From positions 1 through 64,000 of the forward strand of contig DASTAW010000015.1 of the NCBI GenBank assembly GCA_035712365.1: a stretch of DNA of 64,000 bases, written 5' to 3'. The stretch's first letter is position 1; the number at the start of each line of letters is the position of its first letter. Of the stretch, positions 35,277 to 45,190 are shown in pieces. The notes under the pieces are model-generated. The model was not told the DNA's origin and did not search any database. It saw nothing but the letters and a program-made list of their open reading frames with translations. Position numbers and translations under genes: made by a program. The stretch is from Terriglobia bacterium (lineage in GTDB: Bacteria; Acidobacteriota; Terriglobia; UBA7540).

Positions 35277-35473
35277 GGCAACCAAAGACTCAGGATGATG
35301 TAGCCCAGGAGCTTTTTCAGCAACCTGCTGGGACTCGTTCTGCGCGGTGCCGCTTCCCCTCGAAAGCACGGAGTGTACAACTCTTTGGCTGAATCCTGCA
35401 AGGGCGCGCGCATGATCATCAGCGGCAAGCCTCTCCGGAAGCAGGCATGCGATGGTAGCGGAACCAGAGAGCC

Positions 35474-36871
35474 TCACGCCAGGTCTTGTCCGACGGGATT
35501 GTGCCATCCTGCGGGCGGCGAAACCTTCTGGTCAACCTCGCTGGGACCCCAGGCCCCCGGCTCGTATTCATAGACCGGCGTCGCTCCGTTCAGCACCGGA
35601 TCGACGATCCGCCATGCCTCTTCCACATAGTCCTCGCGCGCAAAGTGGCTGGCGTCGCCCGCCATCGCATCGCCCAGCACCCGCTCGTAAGCTTCCATTT
35701 CTTCCGGGCGGGGATGATGGCATGCCACCATCTCGACCATTTCGCCTTTCATCGCTTCGCTCGGGCCCAGCACGGTCGTGCCGATGGCGATCGTCATTTC
35801 CGGACTGATCCGGAACCGTAAATGATTTTGATAGAGATCGCTCTCGGGGACCACTGCCGGAGGCTTTCGAAACCGGCCGATCACCTCCGTGCAGGTCACA
35901 GGCAGATGCTTTCCGGCGCGGATGTAAAACGGCACTCCTTTCCATCGCCACGAATCGATTTCGAGGCGCAGGGCGGCAAAAGTTTCAGTCTGCGAATCAG
36001 ATGCTACTCCTTTTTCCTGGCGATACCCCCGGAATTGTCCGCGAACCAGGTTGTCGGGCACGAGCGGCGGAATCGCTTTCAACACTTTTACCTTTTCGTC
36101 TCGAAGGGTTTCACCGTCAGTGCGGACTGGAGGCTCCATGGCGAGATGGGACAGGACCTGAAAAAGGTGGTTCTGAACCACGTCACGGACAGTGCCGGTC
36201 TGGTCGTAAAAGGCGCCGCGCCCTTCAACCCCGAAGGATTCCGCCATGGTAATCTGCACGCTTTCGATATAGTTGCGGTTCCAGAAAGGCTCCATGAAAG
36301 CGTTCGCAAAGCGGAAAACCACCATGTTGTTTACCGGCCTCTTGCCAAGATAATGATCGATGCGAAAGATGCTGGATTCCGGGAAAACCGAGTGCAACAC
36401 GCGGTTCAGCTCCTGCGCTGAAGCAAGATCATGGCCGAAGGGCTTCTCCACAATCACGCGGGCCATTTCGCAACCCGATCCTGAGGCGCAGCCAATCTGC
36501 TCCAGTTGCTTCACAACGGTTTCGAACAGCACGGGAGGAATGGCCAGGTAGTGGGCCGGCCTTTGGGCAAAGCCCAGGGTCCGCCGTATCGCCTCAAAGG
36601 TGGCCCGGTCCCGATAATCGCCATCGACGTAGCGCAGCAAGGCGCTCAATTGCTCGAAAGCTGCTGGGTCAACTCCGCCGTGCTTTTCCAGGCTGTCGTG
36701 CGCCCGGGCGCGAAGCTGATCGAGGTTCCAGCCCGCTTTGGCTACGCCGATCACCGGAACGCTCAAGTGGCCGCGCTTGACCATCGCCTGCAAGGCGGGA
36801 AAGATTTTCTTGTAGGCAAGATCGCCTGTCGCCCCATAGAAAACCAGGGCGTCCGAATGGGAATCGGTCAT
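35474..36871 (-). CDS. zwf: Glucose-6-phosphate dehydrogenase
   Basis: 465 residues. NADP-binding '[19 protein letters not shown]' (GxxGDL at 13-18), '[11 protein letters not shown]' (142-146 EKPFG) and the active-site signature 'RIDHYLGK' (170-177) define the family; 'FFxRAGK'-like '[11 protein letters not shown]' is also present. It oxidises glucose-6-phosphate to 6-phosphogluconolactone and makes NADPH. It follows pgi and polyphosphate glucokinase on the same strand with short gaps, so the three form a glucose-phosphate operon that could also feed nucleotide-sugar synthesis for the surface polymers. Length is slightly below the usual 480-510. Confidence 0.95.
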   Translation of the reverse strand: MTDSHSDALVFYGATGDLAYKKIFPALQAMVKRGHLSVPVIGVAKAGWNLDQLRARAHDSLEKHGGVDPAAFEQLSALLRYVDGDYRDRATFEAIRRTLGFAQRPAHYLAIPPVLFETVVKQLEQIGCASGSGCEMARVIVEKPFGHDLASAQELNRVLHSVFPESSIFRIDHYLGKRPVNNMVVFRFANAFMEPFWNRNYIESVQITMAESFGVEGRGAFYDQTGTVRDVVQNHLFQVLSHLAMEPPVRTDGETLRDEKVKVLKAIPPLVPDNLVRGQFRGYRQEKGVASDSQTETFAALRLEIDSWRWKGVPFYIRAGKHLPVTCTEVIGRFRKPPAVVPESDLYQNHLRFRISPEMTIAIGTTVLGPSEAMKGEMVEMVACHHPRPEEMEAYERVLGDAMAGDASHFAREDYVEEAWRIVDPVLNGATPVYEYEPGAWGPSEVDQKVSPPAGWHNPVGQDLA

Positions 36872-36970
36872 CTACAACTCCAAGTCTATGATTATTTAGC
36901 AGTAGGCTCTCTTACGAGTTCCCCTAAACAAAGAATCCGCGGCGCGAACTTTTTCGCTTCCTCGAGTTCA

Positions 36971-38641
36971 CTAGGCGCTGTCCCTGGAATTCCGGTAGCG
37001 GCGGATCAGATTGTTGGTTGAACTGTCGTGGCCGAGCGCCGGCTCCGCCCTGCTCTCCAGCTCAGGAATGATTCGCTGGGCTAGAACTTTGCCCAGCTCC
37101 ACGCCCCATTGGTCAAATGAGTTGATATTCCAGATCGTCCCTTGCGCAAAAACGCTATGCTCGTAGAGCGCAACCAGTTTGCCCAGTGTTTCCGGGGTCA
37201 GCCGGTCAGCCAGGATGGTGTTCGACGGCCGGTTTCCTTCAAACACGCGATGCGGAACCAGCCACTCCGGCGTACCTTCGGCCTCTACTTGCTGGCGCGA
37301 CTTGCCAAAGGCCAGCGCCTCGGTTTGAGCGAAAACATTTGCCATGAGCATGTCATGGTGGCGGCCCAGAGGATTGAGAGCCTGGCTGAACGCAATAAAA
37401 TCGCAGGGAATGAGCCGGGTGCCCTGATGAATTAATTGATAGAAAGAGTGCTGGCCATTGGTCCCCGGCTCGCCCCAATAAATCGCCCCGGTAGCATAGT
37501 CAAGCGTCGATCCATTCAACGTCACAGATTTTCCGTTGCTTTCCATCGTCAACTGCTGCAAGTATGCTGGAAAACGCTTCAAGTACTGCTCGTAAGGCAG
37601 CACGGCAACCGTCTGGGCCCCGAAAAAGTCGTTGTACCAGATTCCAAGAAGGCCCATCAGCACCGGCAGGTTGCGATCAAACGGCGTGGTGCGGAAGTGC
37701 TCATCCATCTGATGGAAACCACGCAACAGCGCCCGGAAGTTCTCCGGGCCGACCGCCAGCATGGTCGAGAGGCCAATCGCCGAGTCCATCGAATATCGCC
37801 CGCCGACCCAGTCCCAGAAGCCGAACATGTTGGCCGTGTCGATCCCAAACTTCGCTACTTCATTCTCGTTCGTGGAGACAGCAACAAAATGACTGGCAAC
37901 CGATTTCGCCTCACCGCCAAAGCCCGCCAGCAACCACTCGCGGGCCGTGCGTGCATTCGTCATGGTTTCGAGCGTTGTGAAGGTTTTCGATGAAACGACG
38001 AAGAGCGTTTCCGCCGGATCGAGGTCGCGGACCGCCTCTGCAAAGTCGGTACCGTCCACGTTGGAAACGAACCGAAACGTCATCGCGCGATCGCTATAAT
38101 GTTTCAACGCCTCATAGGCCATCACTGGCCCCAGGTCAGACCCTCCGATGCCGATGTTGATGACGTTGCGGATGCGCTTGCCGGTGTGCCCCTTCCAATC
38201 GCCGTTGCGAACACGCTCGCAGAAGCCACTCATCCTGTCGAGCACGGCGTGAACCTGAGGAACGACGTTTTCGCCATCGACAACAATCGATGTCCCCTTA
38301 GGCGCGCGCAGTGCCACGTGCAGGACGGCTCGGTTCTCCGTGACATTGATTTTTTCGCCACGGAACATTGCGTCCGTCCGCGCGCGCAGACCTGATTCCT
38401 CTGCCAGGTTGGCCAGCAGCTTGAGGGTTTCATCGGTGATGCGGTTCTTGGAATAGTCCAGGAAAATGCCCGCAGCTTCGACCGTCAGGCGCTCGCCACG
38501 CCCGGGATCGCTTGCAAAAAGATCGCGCAGATGCAAATTCCGCACATCCTCGTAGTGGCTCTGGAGGGCCTTCCAGGCATTCCGCTTCGTGAGCGGTCCT
38601 GCGCTCTGATTTTTAGCATCTTTTCGCACCGGTTCTGCCAT
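36971..38641 (-). CDS. pgi: Glucose-6-phosphate isomerase
   Basis: 556 residues from the ATG at 38641; the longer frame to 38740 is not needed. Signatures are '[21 protein letters not shown]', '[14 protein letters not shown]', '[13 protein letters not shown]' and '[18 protein letters not shown]' (catalytic Glu and His region), plus the C-terminal '[11 protein letters not shown]', all of the long E. coli-type isomerase. It interconverts glucose-6-phosphate and fructose-6-phosphate; the latter leads to GDP-mannose for gmd, the former to dTDP-glucose for rmlA. It lies between polyphosphate glucokinase (gap 40) and zwf (gap 99), presumably co-transcribed. Confidence 0.97.
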   Translation of the reverse strand: MAEPVRKDAKNQSAGPLTKRNAWKALQSHYEDVRNLHLRDLFASDPGRGERLTVEAAGIFLDYSKNRITDETLKLLANLAEESGLRARTDAMFRGEKINVTENRAVLHVALRAPKGTSIVVDGENVVPQVHAVLDRMSGFCERVRNGDWKGHTGKRIRNVINIGIGGSDLGPVMAYEALKHYSDRAMTFRFVSNVDGTDFAEAVRDLDPAETLFVVSSKTFTTLETMTNARTAREWLLAGFGGEAKSVASHFVAVSTNENEVAKFGIDTANMFGFWDWVGGRYSMDSAIGLSTMLAVGPENFRALLRGFHQMDEHFRTTPFDRNLPVLMGLLGIWYNDFFGAQTVAVLPYEQYLKRFPAYLQQLTMESNGKSVTLNGSTLDYATGAIYWGEPGTNGQHSFYQLIHQGTRLIPCDFIAFSQALNPLGRHHDMLMANVFAQTEALAFGKSRQQVEAEGTPEWLVPHRVFEGNRPSNTILADRLTPETLGKLVALYEHSVFAQGTIWNINSFDQWGVELGKVLAQRIIPELESRAEPALGHDSSTNNLIRRYRNSRDSA

Positions 38642-38681
38642 GGTTCTGCTCCTCGCGCATCCACGCTTTTGCCAGGGTCCT

Positions 38682-39350
38682 TCAACAACAGGTCTTGCTG
38701 TCGGCTTGCTCCCAGAGGCGAAACCCTCCGACAAACGCATTCCCGTTGTCGCCTGCGCGACACCCTTTAGGCAACTCTTTCAGCTTTTTGACGTTGCCTC
38801 CTCCCAAGACAACGTCTGCTGGCTCAAGCGCAGCGATTAATCGAGCGACAACATCCGCAACATGTCGCCGCCACTTCCTTTTACCTCGCTTTTCCAATCC
38901 TCGAAGCCCCACGTAATCTTCATAGGTGGCCTTCTTGTAAGGAAGGTGCCCCAGCTCCATCGGTTCGATAATACCATCCGCAATCATGGCGGAGCCGAGA
39001 CCCGTTCCCAAGCCCAGGAAAAGCAGCCTCTTGCCCCTGTAACTTCCCAACGCTTGCATGGCTGCGTCGTTAATGAGCCTTACTGGGCGCCCGAATGCCC
39101 TTCGAAAAGGAAAACCAACCCATCCGGGAGCAAGATTATATGGCTCGACGATCGGCCGGTTGTGTACAACCACCCCAGGATAGCCTATTGATACAACGTC
39201 ATACTTCCAATCCGCTGTGAGCTTTCTGACCGCGGCGACCATGCCTTTGGGAGTCATTGAAGGCCCGGATGGAAATTCCCGATGTTCCGCCTGTCCAGTA
39301 GCGAGGACTTTGATGTGAGTCCCTCCCACGTCAACCACCAGCACTTTCAT
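38682..39350 (-). CDS. ppgK: Polyphosphate glucokinase (ROK family)
   Basis: 222 residues from the ATG at 39350, with AGGA 7 bases upstream. It starts '[19 protein letters not shown]' (phosphate-1 loop of ROK kinases), then '[30 protein letters not shown]', '[35 protein letters not shown]' and '[23 protein letters not shown]', a line close to polyphosphate glucokinases. It phosphorylates glucose with polyphosphate or ATP. It is somewhat shorter than typical PPGK (about 250), the C-terminal part after '[15 protein letters not shown]' being brief. It is first in the operon with pgi and zwf. Confidence 0.85.
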   Translation of the reverse strand: MKVLVVDVGGTHIKVLATGQAEHREFPSGPSMTPKGMVAAVRKLTADWKYDVVSIGYPGVVVHNRPIVEPYNLAPGWVGFPFRRAFGRPVRLINDAAMQALGSYRGKRLLFLGLGTGLGSAMIADGIIEPMELGHLPYKKATYEDYVGLRGLEKRGKRKWRRHVADVVARLIAALEPADVVLGGGNVKKLKELPKGCRAGDNGNAFVGGFRLWEQADSKTCC

Positions 39351-39796
39351 CTGACGGTCCTCCTTAAGCGCGGCACGCTTTGGCACGTTCACTGCCCTCC
39401 GACAATTTGGGCGTGCTCCGCGTGTCACTCATCGATCTCTTTTCGGCGCACCTACTAATGTACCCTTGTTAGCGGTTTGTTGTCCGACGAATCACGCACA
39501 GGAGGCCCCTCCAAGGGGTGATCGGCTCATCATTCCGCCTGCTATCGGTTAAGCCGAAGTCCGGACGACACTCAATATTTCGGTGTTTCAAAATGACACA
39601 GCCATACTAAGTATTGTATGCCTCATGTGCGATAGCCTTAGAGGTAGTGGGTTGGACAGGCCGCGTTGAGAGGGACTGATTCATCGCGTGTTCGACTTTA
39701 TCAACCCAAAAGGGGAGCCAGGATATGGGAGGGATGCAAAAGTGATACGAGGCTGCCCTTCGTCTAAATGAACCGCACCCCGAGCGGCGATGAAGG
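39351..39796. other. Gene-free region between carbon operon and block 2
   Basis: 446 bases with no gene. It includes the palindrome ATACT-A-AGTAT (39604-39614), a small hairpin CCCCT-CCA-AGGGG (39506-39518), and a plus-strand sigma-54-like TGGCACG-N4-CTGCC (39381-39396) with no plus-strand gene behind it. It probably contains the ppgK promoter. Confidence 0.4.
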
Positions 39797-41011
39797 TCAC
39801 GACGGTCTCGGCGGCATGTTCGGCCCGCCAATTGGAGGTAAGCCTTTGGCTGAAGGTCGAATCGAACGGCCAGAGGAAACCCATTCGGGGATTGCCTGTG
39901 CAATTGCACAATCTGGCGCCTCGTGAAATACGCGTTGCCGAATCAGGCCGGAAAATTCATCCACAAAACGCTGGCGAGTGAATCTCATTGCAGATGCTCG
40001 AATCAGCTTTGGATCAAAAAAGCCATGTTCAAGCCGGTCCAGCGCGCCCAGAAGTGAATCCACCGATTCGTCGTTAAACAAGACCCCGGTCAAATTATCT
40101 TGCACGATTTCCAGCGCGCCCCCTTTTCCAAGGGCCACTACCGGCGTGCCGCAGGCCTGGGCTTCGGCCATCACGATTCCAAAGTCCTCTTCACCTGCAA
40201 AGACAAAGGCCCTGCAGCGCTGCATGGCTTCCACAACTTCTCTTTGTGGCAGCGATCCCGCAAAACGAATATTTTCCCCGGCCCGGCGCTCGAGCTTTTG
40301 CCGTTCCGGCCCATCACCGATAATCAGCAGCGGCCGCTTGCACCGGGTGAAAGCATCGACGATCAGATCAATCCGCTTATAGGAGACTAGCTGTGAAACA
40401 GTCAGGAAGAAGCCGTCGCGTTCATCCGGCCGTGAGTTGACGACAAAGCGCTGGGTATCAACGGGTGGATGGATAACCACGCTCTGCCTGCCATAAAAAC
40501 TTTCAATTCGGGCCTGGACGTTTTCAGAATTTGCAACAAAAAAATCCACACGCTGAGCGGCTCGATGGTCCCACCGGCAAAGATGGCCCCGAAGGGCTGA
40601 AAGCGTGAATCGCACTAGGGGATGGGCGGCCTGTCGATAAGTTTCGTAGCCGCTCCACAGGCAGCGCATCGGCGAATGGCAGTAACAGACATGAGTTGCC
40701 CCGTCGTGAATTCGAATGCCCTTTATGACAGCCGCATCAGAACTGACGACCAGATCGTAACCCCTGAGATCAAGCTGGCTGGTTGCGATGGGGAAAAGTG
40801 GAAGATAGTAAGGGTACCAACGCGTTGGCCGCGGAAGGTGCTGCAGGAGCGAGGTTCGAACCCGCAGCCGGCTGAGAGATGAAGGAAGCATCTTGCGATC
40901 ACAAACCAGCGTAAAAAGGTCAGCCGACGGAAAGATCTCTGCCAATGCCTCAAGGACACGCTCGCCGCCTCGCATGGTGACCAGCCAGTGATGGACCAGG
41001 GCGATTCGCAT
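39797..41011 (-). CDS. Family 4 glycosyltransferase
   Basis: 404 residues from the ATG at 41011 (MRIALVHHWLVTMRGGERVL), the usual GT4 start with 'RGGERVLEALAEIFPSADLFTL'. The C-terminal part has 'FFLTVSQLVSYKRIDLIVDAF', 'LLIIGDGPERQKLE', 'IRFAGSLPQREVVEAMQRC' and the EX7E-type 'GEEDFGIVMAEAQACGTPVVALGKGG'. The close relatives are mannosyl- and similar transferases of exopolysaccharide loci such as GumI/WbaZ-like proteins. It is the last gene of block 2. The C-terminal 20 residues are Pro/Gly-rich and not part of the family. Confidence 0.92.
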   Translation of the reverse strand: MRIALVHHWLVTMRGGERVLEALAEIFPSADLFTLVCDRKMLPSSLSRLRVRTSLLQHLPRPTRWYPYYLPLFPIATSQLDLRGYDLVVSSDAAVIKGIRIHDGATHVCYCHSPMRCLWSGYETYRQAAHPLVRFTLSALRGHLCRWDHRAAQRVDFFVANSENVQARIESFYGRQSVVIHPPVDTQRFVVNSRPDERDGFFLTVSQLVSYKRIDLIVDAFTRCKRPLLIIGDGPERQKLERRAGENIRFAGSLPQREVVEAMQRCRAFVFAGEEDFGIVMAEAQACGTPVVALGKGGALEIVQDNLTGVLFNDESVDSLLGALDRLEHGFFDPKLIRASAMRFTRQRFVDEFSGLIRQRVFHEAPDCAIAQAIPEWVSSGRSIRPSAKGLPPIGGPNMPPRPS

Positions 41012-41031
41012 GCGAGGACTGCGCAGACGCT

Positions 41032-42243
41032 CTAGGCTGCCGATTCCTCGCGAATTGCTTCCGGGTTGCCAGATTGTTTTGTCGCGCATAGTTTCCAGAT
41101 CAGTCCGCGAATTCTGGACTTAAAGTTTTCAAGCGAAAATCGGCCGTCAACGCTCGATTTGGCCCCAGCGCCGAGGCGCGCGCGCAGCGAGGCATCCTGG
41201 AGGAAGCGTTCCAAAGCCCTGGCAAGGGCGACTTCATCTCCCGGAGGGACCAGCAGGCCGTTCGCTCCGTGACTAATGACTTCCGGGATCCCACCCGTCC
41301 AGGAGGCAATCACCGGGACCCCATGTTGCAGGGCCTCCAATACCGACATCGGCATCGATTCGCCCGAATCTGACAGCGAAGGCTGGATGAGCACATCCAT
41401 TGCACGATAAAACGGGTGGACCGCTGTCTGGTAACCAGCCCACTCGGCCCTGGCTTCCAGACCGGACTGAGTTACACATTCTTTGAGGCGCTGATCGTAC
41501 GCCAGGTCCTCGCTGTTGTCAGGCGAAGGTGCGCCAACGAAAACCACGCGGACCCTGGCCTTGTTCTGTGCGCTAAGCCTTCCGAGCGCGTTCAGCAGCA
41601 CCCTCTGTCCCTTCGGTTTGGTGATGCGTCCCACCACGCCAAGCGTAATACCTGAAGAACTGCCGCCGGGCAAAGGATCCGGCAGGTCTTTCGTTGCAGG
41701 GGCGCTCGCGACAAGCGGGTTATAGAGGATATGGGTCTTGCCCGCCAGACTGCGATTAGCTCTAATCATGCCCGCGGCAGCGGCCCGCGAACACGACACG
41801 ATGGCTGAAACATAGCGCGCCAGGTTGGCAACCAGAAGGACCTCCGGCTTGCGCACCAGGGTTAAATGCAGATGGAACAGCGCCGGGCGCCCTGTGATGC
41901 GGGCGGCCAGAACTCCGGCGAGCATGCACCGGGGTCCATTGATGTAGACAAGCCCCACGTCCTGCTGATGAATCACCCTTGCGAGCTTGACTGCGCACAG
42001 CAGGCTTCGCTCGGCAAACGCCAGCATCTCAACTCGGGATTTCCGGCCGGTCTGATAGAAGCCGAGAGGATACGACAGGGTCTGGATATTACGTCCTGCA
42101 AGTTTTCTGGAGAACTCACCCTCGCCCGGAAAGGCCACTATCGGGTCGTATTCTCCGGCCGTGGCGTCCAGAACGGATTCCAGCACGCGTTGGGCGCCGC
42201 TCAGCCAGCTCTGCTGTTCGAGAAAGAGGATCTTTCTTTTCAT
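41032..42243 (-). CDS. Family 4 glycosyltransferase
   Basis: 403 residues. It opens 'RKILFLEQQSWLSGAQRVLES', with a GAQ variant of the glycine loop. Later 'SGITLGVVGRITKPKGQRVLLNAL', 'VRVVFVGAPSPDNSEDLAY' and the donor-site 'SGESMPMSVLEALQHGVPVIASWTGGIPEVI' show the GT-B fold of family 4. The start overlaps the stop of the polymerase gene upstream by 4 bases (42240-42243). It adds a sugar to the lipid-linked repeat of block 2. Sugar specificity is unknown. Confidence 0.9.
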   Translation of the reverse strand: MKRKILFLEQQSWLSGAQRVLESVLDATAGEYDPIVAFPGEGEFSRKLAGRNIQTLSYPLGFYQTGRKSRVEMLAFAERSLLCAVKLARVIHQQDVGLVYINGPRCMLAGVLAARITGRPALFHLHLTLVRKPEVLLVANLARYVSAIVSCSRAAAAGMIRANRSLAGKTHILYNPLVASAPATKDLPDPLPGGSSSGITLGVVGRITKPKGQRVLLNALGRLSAQNKARVRVVFVGAPSPDNSEDLAYDQRLKECVTQSGLEARAEWAGYQTAVHPFYRAMDVLIQPSLSDSGESMPMSVLEALQHGVPVIASWTGGIPEVISHGANGLLVPPGDEVALARALERFLQDASLRARLGAGAKSSVDGRFSLENFKSRIRGLIWKLCATKQSGNPEAIREESAA

Positions 42244-43736
42244 CTGAAGCTCTCGGCAGAAAAACTCGTCCGAGAATCCAATCCACGATTGTCATTCTGT
42301 GAGCCCGTCCTTGCCGCGCGGTTCAGCGTAAAGGCCGCAAGAGCTGCAAAGACCACCATGTTGCGCCAGAAAGTGTAGGCATCCACGGCAAGCAGTTGAA
42401 CCAGCAGTCCGCACCAGATGGAAAACAGCACTGCTGACCAGAACGCAACTGCCTGGTCCGCGGCGCGCGCGAGTTCCAGAAATCTCTTCATGATTGCTGC
42501 GGAAAAATACAGGAAGCCCGCGAGACCCACGAAGCCCGTTTCCAGTAGAAGGCTGAGATAGCCGTTATCAACGATAATCTCTCCATGGAACAGCCGGGTG
42601 ATGGTAAGCGTCTTGTAGCCAACCCCAAATACCAGATAGTGGGGGTGTTCAGTCATGATGGCCAGCACGTGACTCCAGGTGTCGAACCTGCCGCTGGTGA
42701 CTACGTCAGGGCTGACGAAAATTTCGGCAAGCTTCCCAACCCTTGCGTCGAGCAGATACATCCATAGCTCGGGCGAAAGCTTCCAGAGCAGGAACAGCGG
42801 AACTGCAAGGACCACCCCTAATATTGCTCCCCGCCGGACCTTGACGTTTCCTGTGATCGAAGCGAAGACAAGAAGCGCGACCAGGACGCCCGCCCACGTA
42901 CTCCGCGAAAACGCCACCAGAACAGCCAGGCTGAGGACCACCACCGAAGCAATCAGCACCGGTCGCCGAATGCCCAGCAGCCGCTCTTTTTGGGCCAGTA
43001 ACGCCGCAGAGGTTATGACCAGGAAAAAGCCGCAGAAGTTCGCAAAATTCGAGGACTCGTAGAACACGCCCTGGGCCCGGCGCAGGATCATGCTTCCAAG
43101 CCAGATGAACTGGTCCGCAGCCGGGTGGGCAAAAGGAACGGGCCAGACGAAGTCAACAATGCCATAGGCGGCTGACAACAATGCACCCGCCAAAAGCAAC
43201 CGGAAGGCCCATCGCTCACAACGAGTTTCTTCCTCGTTAGCGCCTCCGCGAATCAGATAGTAAATGAATGCCATTTGCGACAGCAGCAGCCAGTGCAAAA
43301 CGCTGCCGGCGCCGGCCCGCGCACCCGAGAGCCACCATGCAAATGGAATGGACAATGCAATCGCCACAAGGAAGGCCGCCAGTCCGCCCGAAAATGAGTC
43401 GCCGCCGAAGTTAAGATCTCGAAGTCGCGAGACGACGATTGCACCTCCGACGGGCAGGAGGAGAAATGAGAGGAAAACGGGCGTATCGCCTGTTTGGGCA
43501 AAGAAGAAAGGCGGAAATATCTCCAACACCACCAGAAACGTCACGACAAAGATCAGAGGTTCTTTAACAGAGAGGGCCGCAAACAACAAATAGGCAATAA
43601 CCCCCACCAGCAGCAGCGACCATTGCGCCGTAGAGCCAATGAGCGCGAGCGAGCATCCAAAAACGACGGCGGCCACAAAATAACAGATCAGGCTGCCAGC
43701 GGGAAGCGCCGGGACAGAGTCGATCTTTCCACTCAT
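42240..43736 (-). CDS. O-antigen ligase / Wzy-type polymerase
   Basis: 498 residues with about 12 membrane segments. Wzy_C features are 'GVGYKTLTITRLFHGEIIVDNGYLSLLLETGFVGL', with the periplasmic loop carrying 'MTEHPHYLVFGVGYKT'; the usual HNxxL is replaced by DNGYL. 'LSLAVLVAFSRSTWAGVLVALL' is the conserved SRS/TW segment. It would polymerise the repeat unit moved by the flippase at 43733-45181, whose stop overlaps this start by 4 bases. It is one of three such proteins in the window and is not closely similar to the others. Confidence 0.87.
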   Translation of the reverse strand: MSGKIDSVPALPAGSLICYFVAAVVFGCSLALIGSTAQWSLLLVGVIAYLLFAALSVKEPLIFVVTFLVVLEIFPPFFFAQTGDTPVFLSFLLLPVGGAIVVSRLRDLNFGGDSFSGGLAAFLVAIALSIPFAWWLSGARAGAGSVLHWLLLSQMAFIYYLIRGGANEEETRCERWAFRLLLAGALLSAAYGIVDFVWPVPFAHPAADQFIWLGSMILRRAQGVFYESSNFANFCGFFLVITSAALLAQKERLLGIRRPVLIASVVVLSLAVLVAFSRSTWAGVLVALLVFASITGNVKVRRGAILGVVLAVPLFLLWKLSPELWMYLLDARVGKLAEIFVSPDVVTSGRFDTWSHVLAIMTEHPHYLVFGVGYKTLTITRLFHGEIIVDNGYLSLLLETGFVGLAGFLYFSAAIMKRFLELARAADQAVAFWSAVLFSIWCGLLVQLLAVDAYTFWRNMVVFAALAAFTLNRAARTGSQNDNRGLDSRTSFSAESFR

Positions 43737-45181
43737 AAGCTTTCATCCATGACGAGTTGCCACTCAACACTCCGCGGAAAGCCCAGTGTGACCAGCGTTC
43801 CAGCGAGAACCAGCAATAGCCAAGCGGCGGACCACTGGCATGCCTCGCCCGGCGACGCAGTCACGACGGCTCCCAGGGCGACAAACAAGGTTGCCGGCAG
43901 GAAAACTTTTAAGATGCTCCACCCTGCGACGCGCGCGTGGTTTCCCTGGACCAGGAAGTAAAGATAAGAACAACACATCGTCAATTCGCGGACCACGTCT
44001 GCAATCGCACAACCGGCGGCCCCATAGCGCGCTGAAAGAACAAGGCTCAAGCCAAGGCCCAGCGCAACCCCCGCGCCAAGGGTGCCCATGTAAACCCGGC
44101 GGCGCTGAGCGGCAATAAACACGTAGAACAGGGCCGTGTTCAAATAGACCAGCGGAAGCATGGGAGCCAGGAGCCGCAGGGTTGGGGCGGCGGGCGCCAG
44201 CGCCTCTCCAAAGATCCAGACCACCAGCTCTGGGGCAATAAACCAGAGCACGATGGAGCCAAGCGTCGTGGCCAACAGGCCGTTCTTCAGGAGGCCCGTC
44301 AAGTAAGCACTGCTGTGCATCGAGTCCTTCCGCAAAAGGCGGGAGAGCTTGGGAAACAGGACAGTCATCAGCAGTGAAGTGGCCAGGAAGATCCCCACCG
44401 GGAACCATGCCACTGCTTGAAATTCACCGAGCAACCGGTTGGAAACGTACCGGCCCAGCACCAGGACGTCAATCCGGACATTGAACGCCTGCAGCATTGC
44501 TGTAATCCCAATAGGAAAACTTGAGACGATGATTGCTGCCAGCAGGGTGCGGTCCCATCTGGCAAAACGTCCTGGGGAAAAGTTTGTTCTGATGAAGTGC
44601 CAGCCGAGGAAGGTTTCCGCCGCCTGTCCGGCAACGAGCGCGGCGACCACCACCCAAAGGTCGGCCTTGAATGCCAGGGCTGCGCCCGCCACCAGCACAA
44701 CCACAAACGAGTTGACGCTTTGCTGGATGGCGACAAAATGCATCCGCTCAAATGCCTTGAATATCGCCATGGAAGCCTGGGAGTAAGTTTGCAACAACAC
44801 CCTGCCCGTCAGCAGGTAGAAGAGAAGGCGGCTTTCCGCGTCAGCTATCAGCCCGGCACCGAAGGCAACAACGAGCAAGAGGGCGGCGCCTGTCAGCAAG
44901 AGCTTCAACCAGTGGACATTCCAAAAAACGGCCGGCAATCGTTCTGGCTCGGTGGAGAGTTCCCGCATCGCAAAAAGATGCGTCCCAAAGTCAGGAACCA
45001 GCAGCAGAACGCTGGCAAACGCCAGCGCGTATCCATATTCTCCGAGCGCCACGGGACCGAAACGGCGGGCGATGATCACGGCCATCAGCAGCGTGGCGCA
45101 CCGCGCTACCGCTTCGCCGCCGAAGATGGCTGCGCTGTTGATGAAAAGCCGCCGAGGGAACGCTTGAGGAATAACAGACAT
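43733..45181 (-). CDS. Wzx-type lipid-linked oligosaccharide flippase
   Basis: 482 residues with about 14 hydrophobic segments. The N-terminus 'RRLFINSAAIFGGEAVARCATLLMAVIIARRFGPVALGEYGYALAF' is the signature opening of polysaccharide_synt flippases. Further features are the alternating pairs of helices and the basic loops at 'SKLSRLLRKDSMHSSAYLTGLLK'. It exports the undecaprenyl-linked unit built by block 2 glycosyltransferases. It sits 9 bases after the Wzz-like gene and overlaps the polymerase gene. It differs clearly from the block 1 flippase, so the two probably carry different glycans. Confidence 0.9.
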   Translation of the reverse strand: MSVIPQAFPRRLFINSAAIFGGEAVARCATLLMAVIIARRFGPVALGEYGYALAFASVLLLVPDFGTHLFAMRELSTEPERLPAVFWNVHWLKLLLTGAALLLVVAFGAGLIADAESRLLFYLLTGRVLLQTYSQASMAIFKAFERMHFVAIQQSVNSFVVVLVAGAALAFKADLWVVVAALVAGQAAETFLGWHFIRTNFSPGRFARWDRTLLAAIIVSSFPIGITAMLQAFNVRIDVLVLGRYVSNRLLGEFQAVAWFPVGIFLATSLLMTVLFPKLSRLLRKDSMHSSAYLTGLLKNGLLATTLGSIVLWFIAPELVVWIFGEALAPAAPTLRLLAPMLPLVYLNTALFYVFIAAQRRRVYMGTLGAGVALGLGLSLVLSARYGAAGCAIADVVRELTMCCSYLYFLVQGNHARVAGWSILKVFLPATLFVALGAVVTASPGEACQWSAAWLLLVLAGTLVTLGFPRSVEWQLVMDESL

Positions 45182-45190
45182 GACGGCCTT

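Larger units (their letters stand above)
35112..35473. other. Intergenic region with an inverted pair of dispersed-repeat-like elements
   Basis: 362 bases between zwf and the TIM-barrel gene, with no credible gene. It holds two related elements in opposite orientation: plus-strand 35160-35199 and minus-strand 35239-35276, sharing the frame 'GTCATxCxGA ... AxCTGCTGT'. They could pair into a large hairpin in RNA. Confidence 0.45.

Noticed and set aside
39381-39396. Sigma-54-like TGGCACG-N4-CTGCC on the plus strand with correct GG-to-GC spacing
   Set aside because: No plus-strand gene follows; the next gene lies on the opposite strand. Probably chance, though an antisense or small RNA was not excluded.
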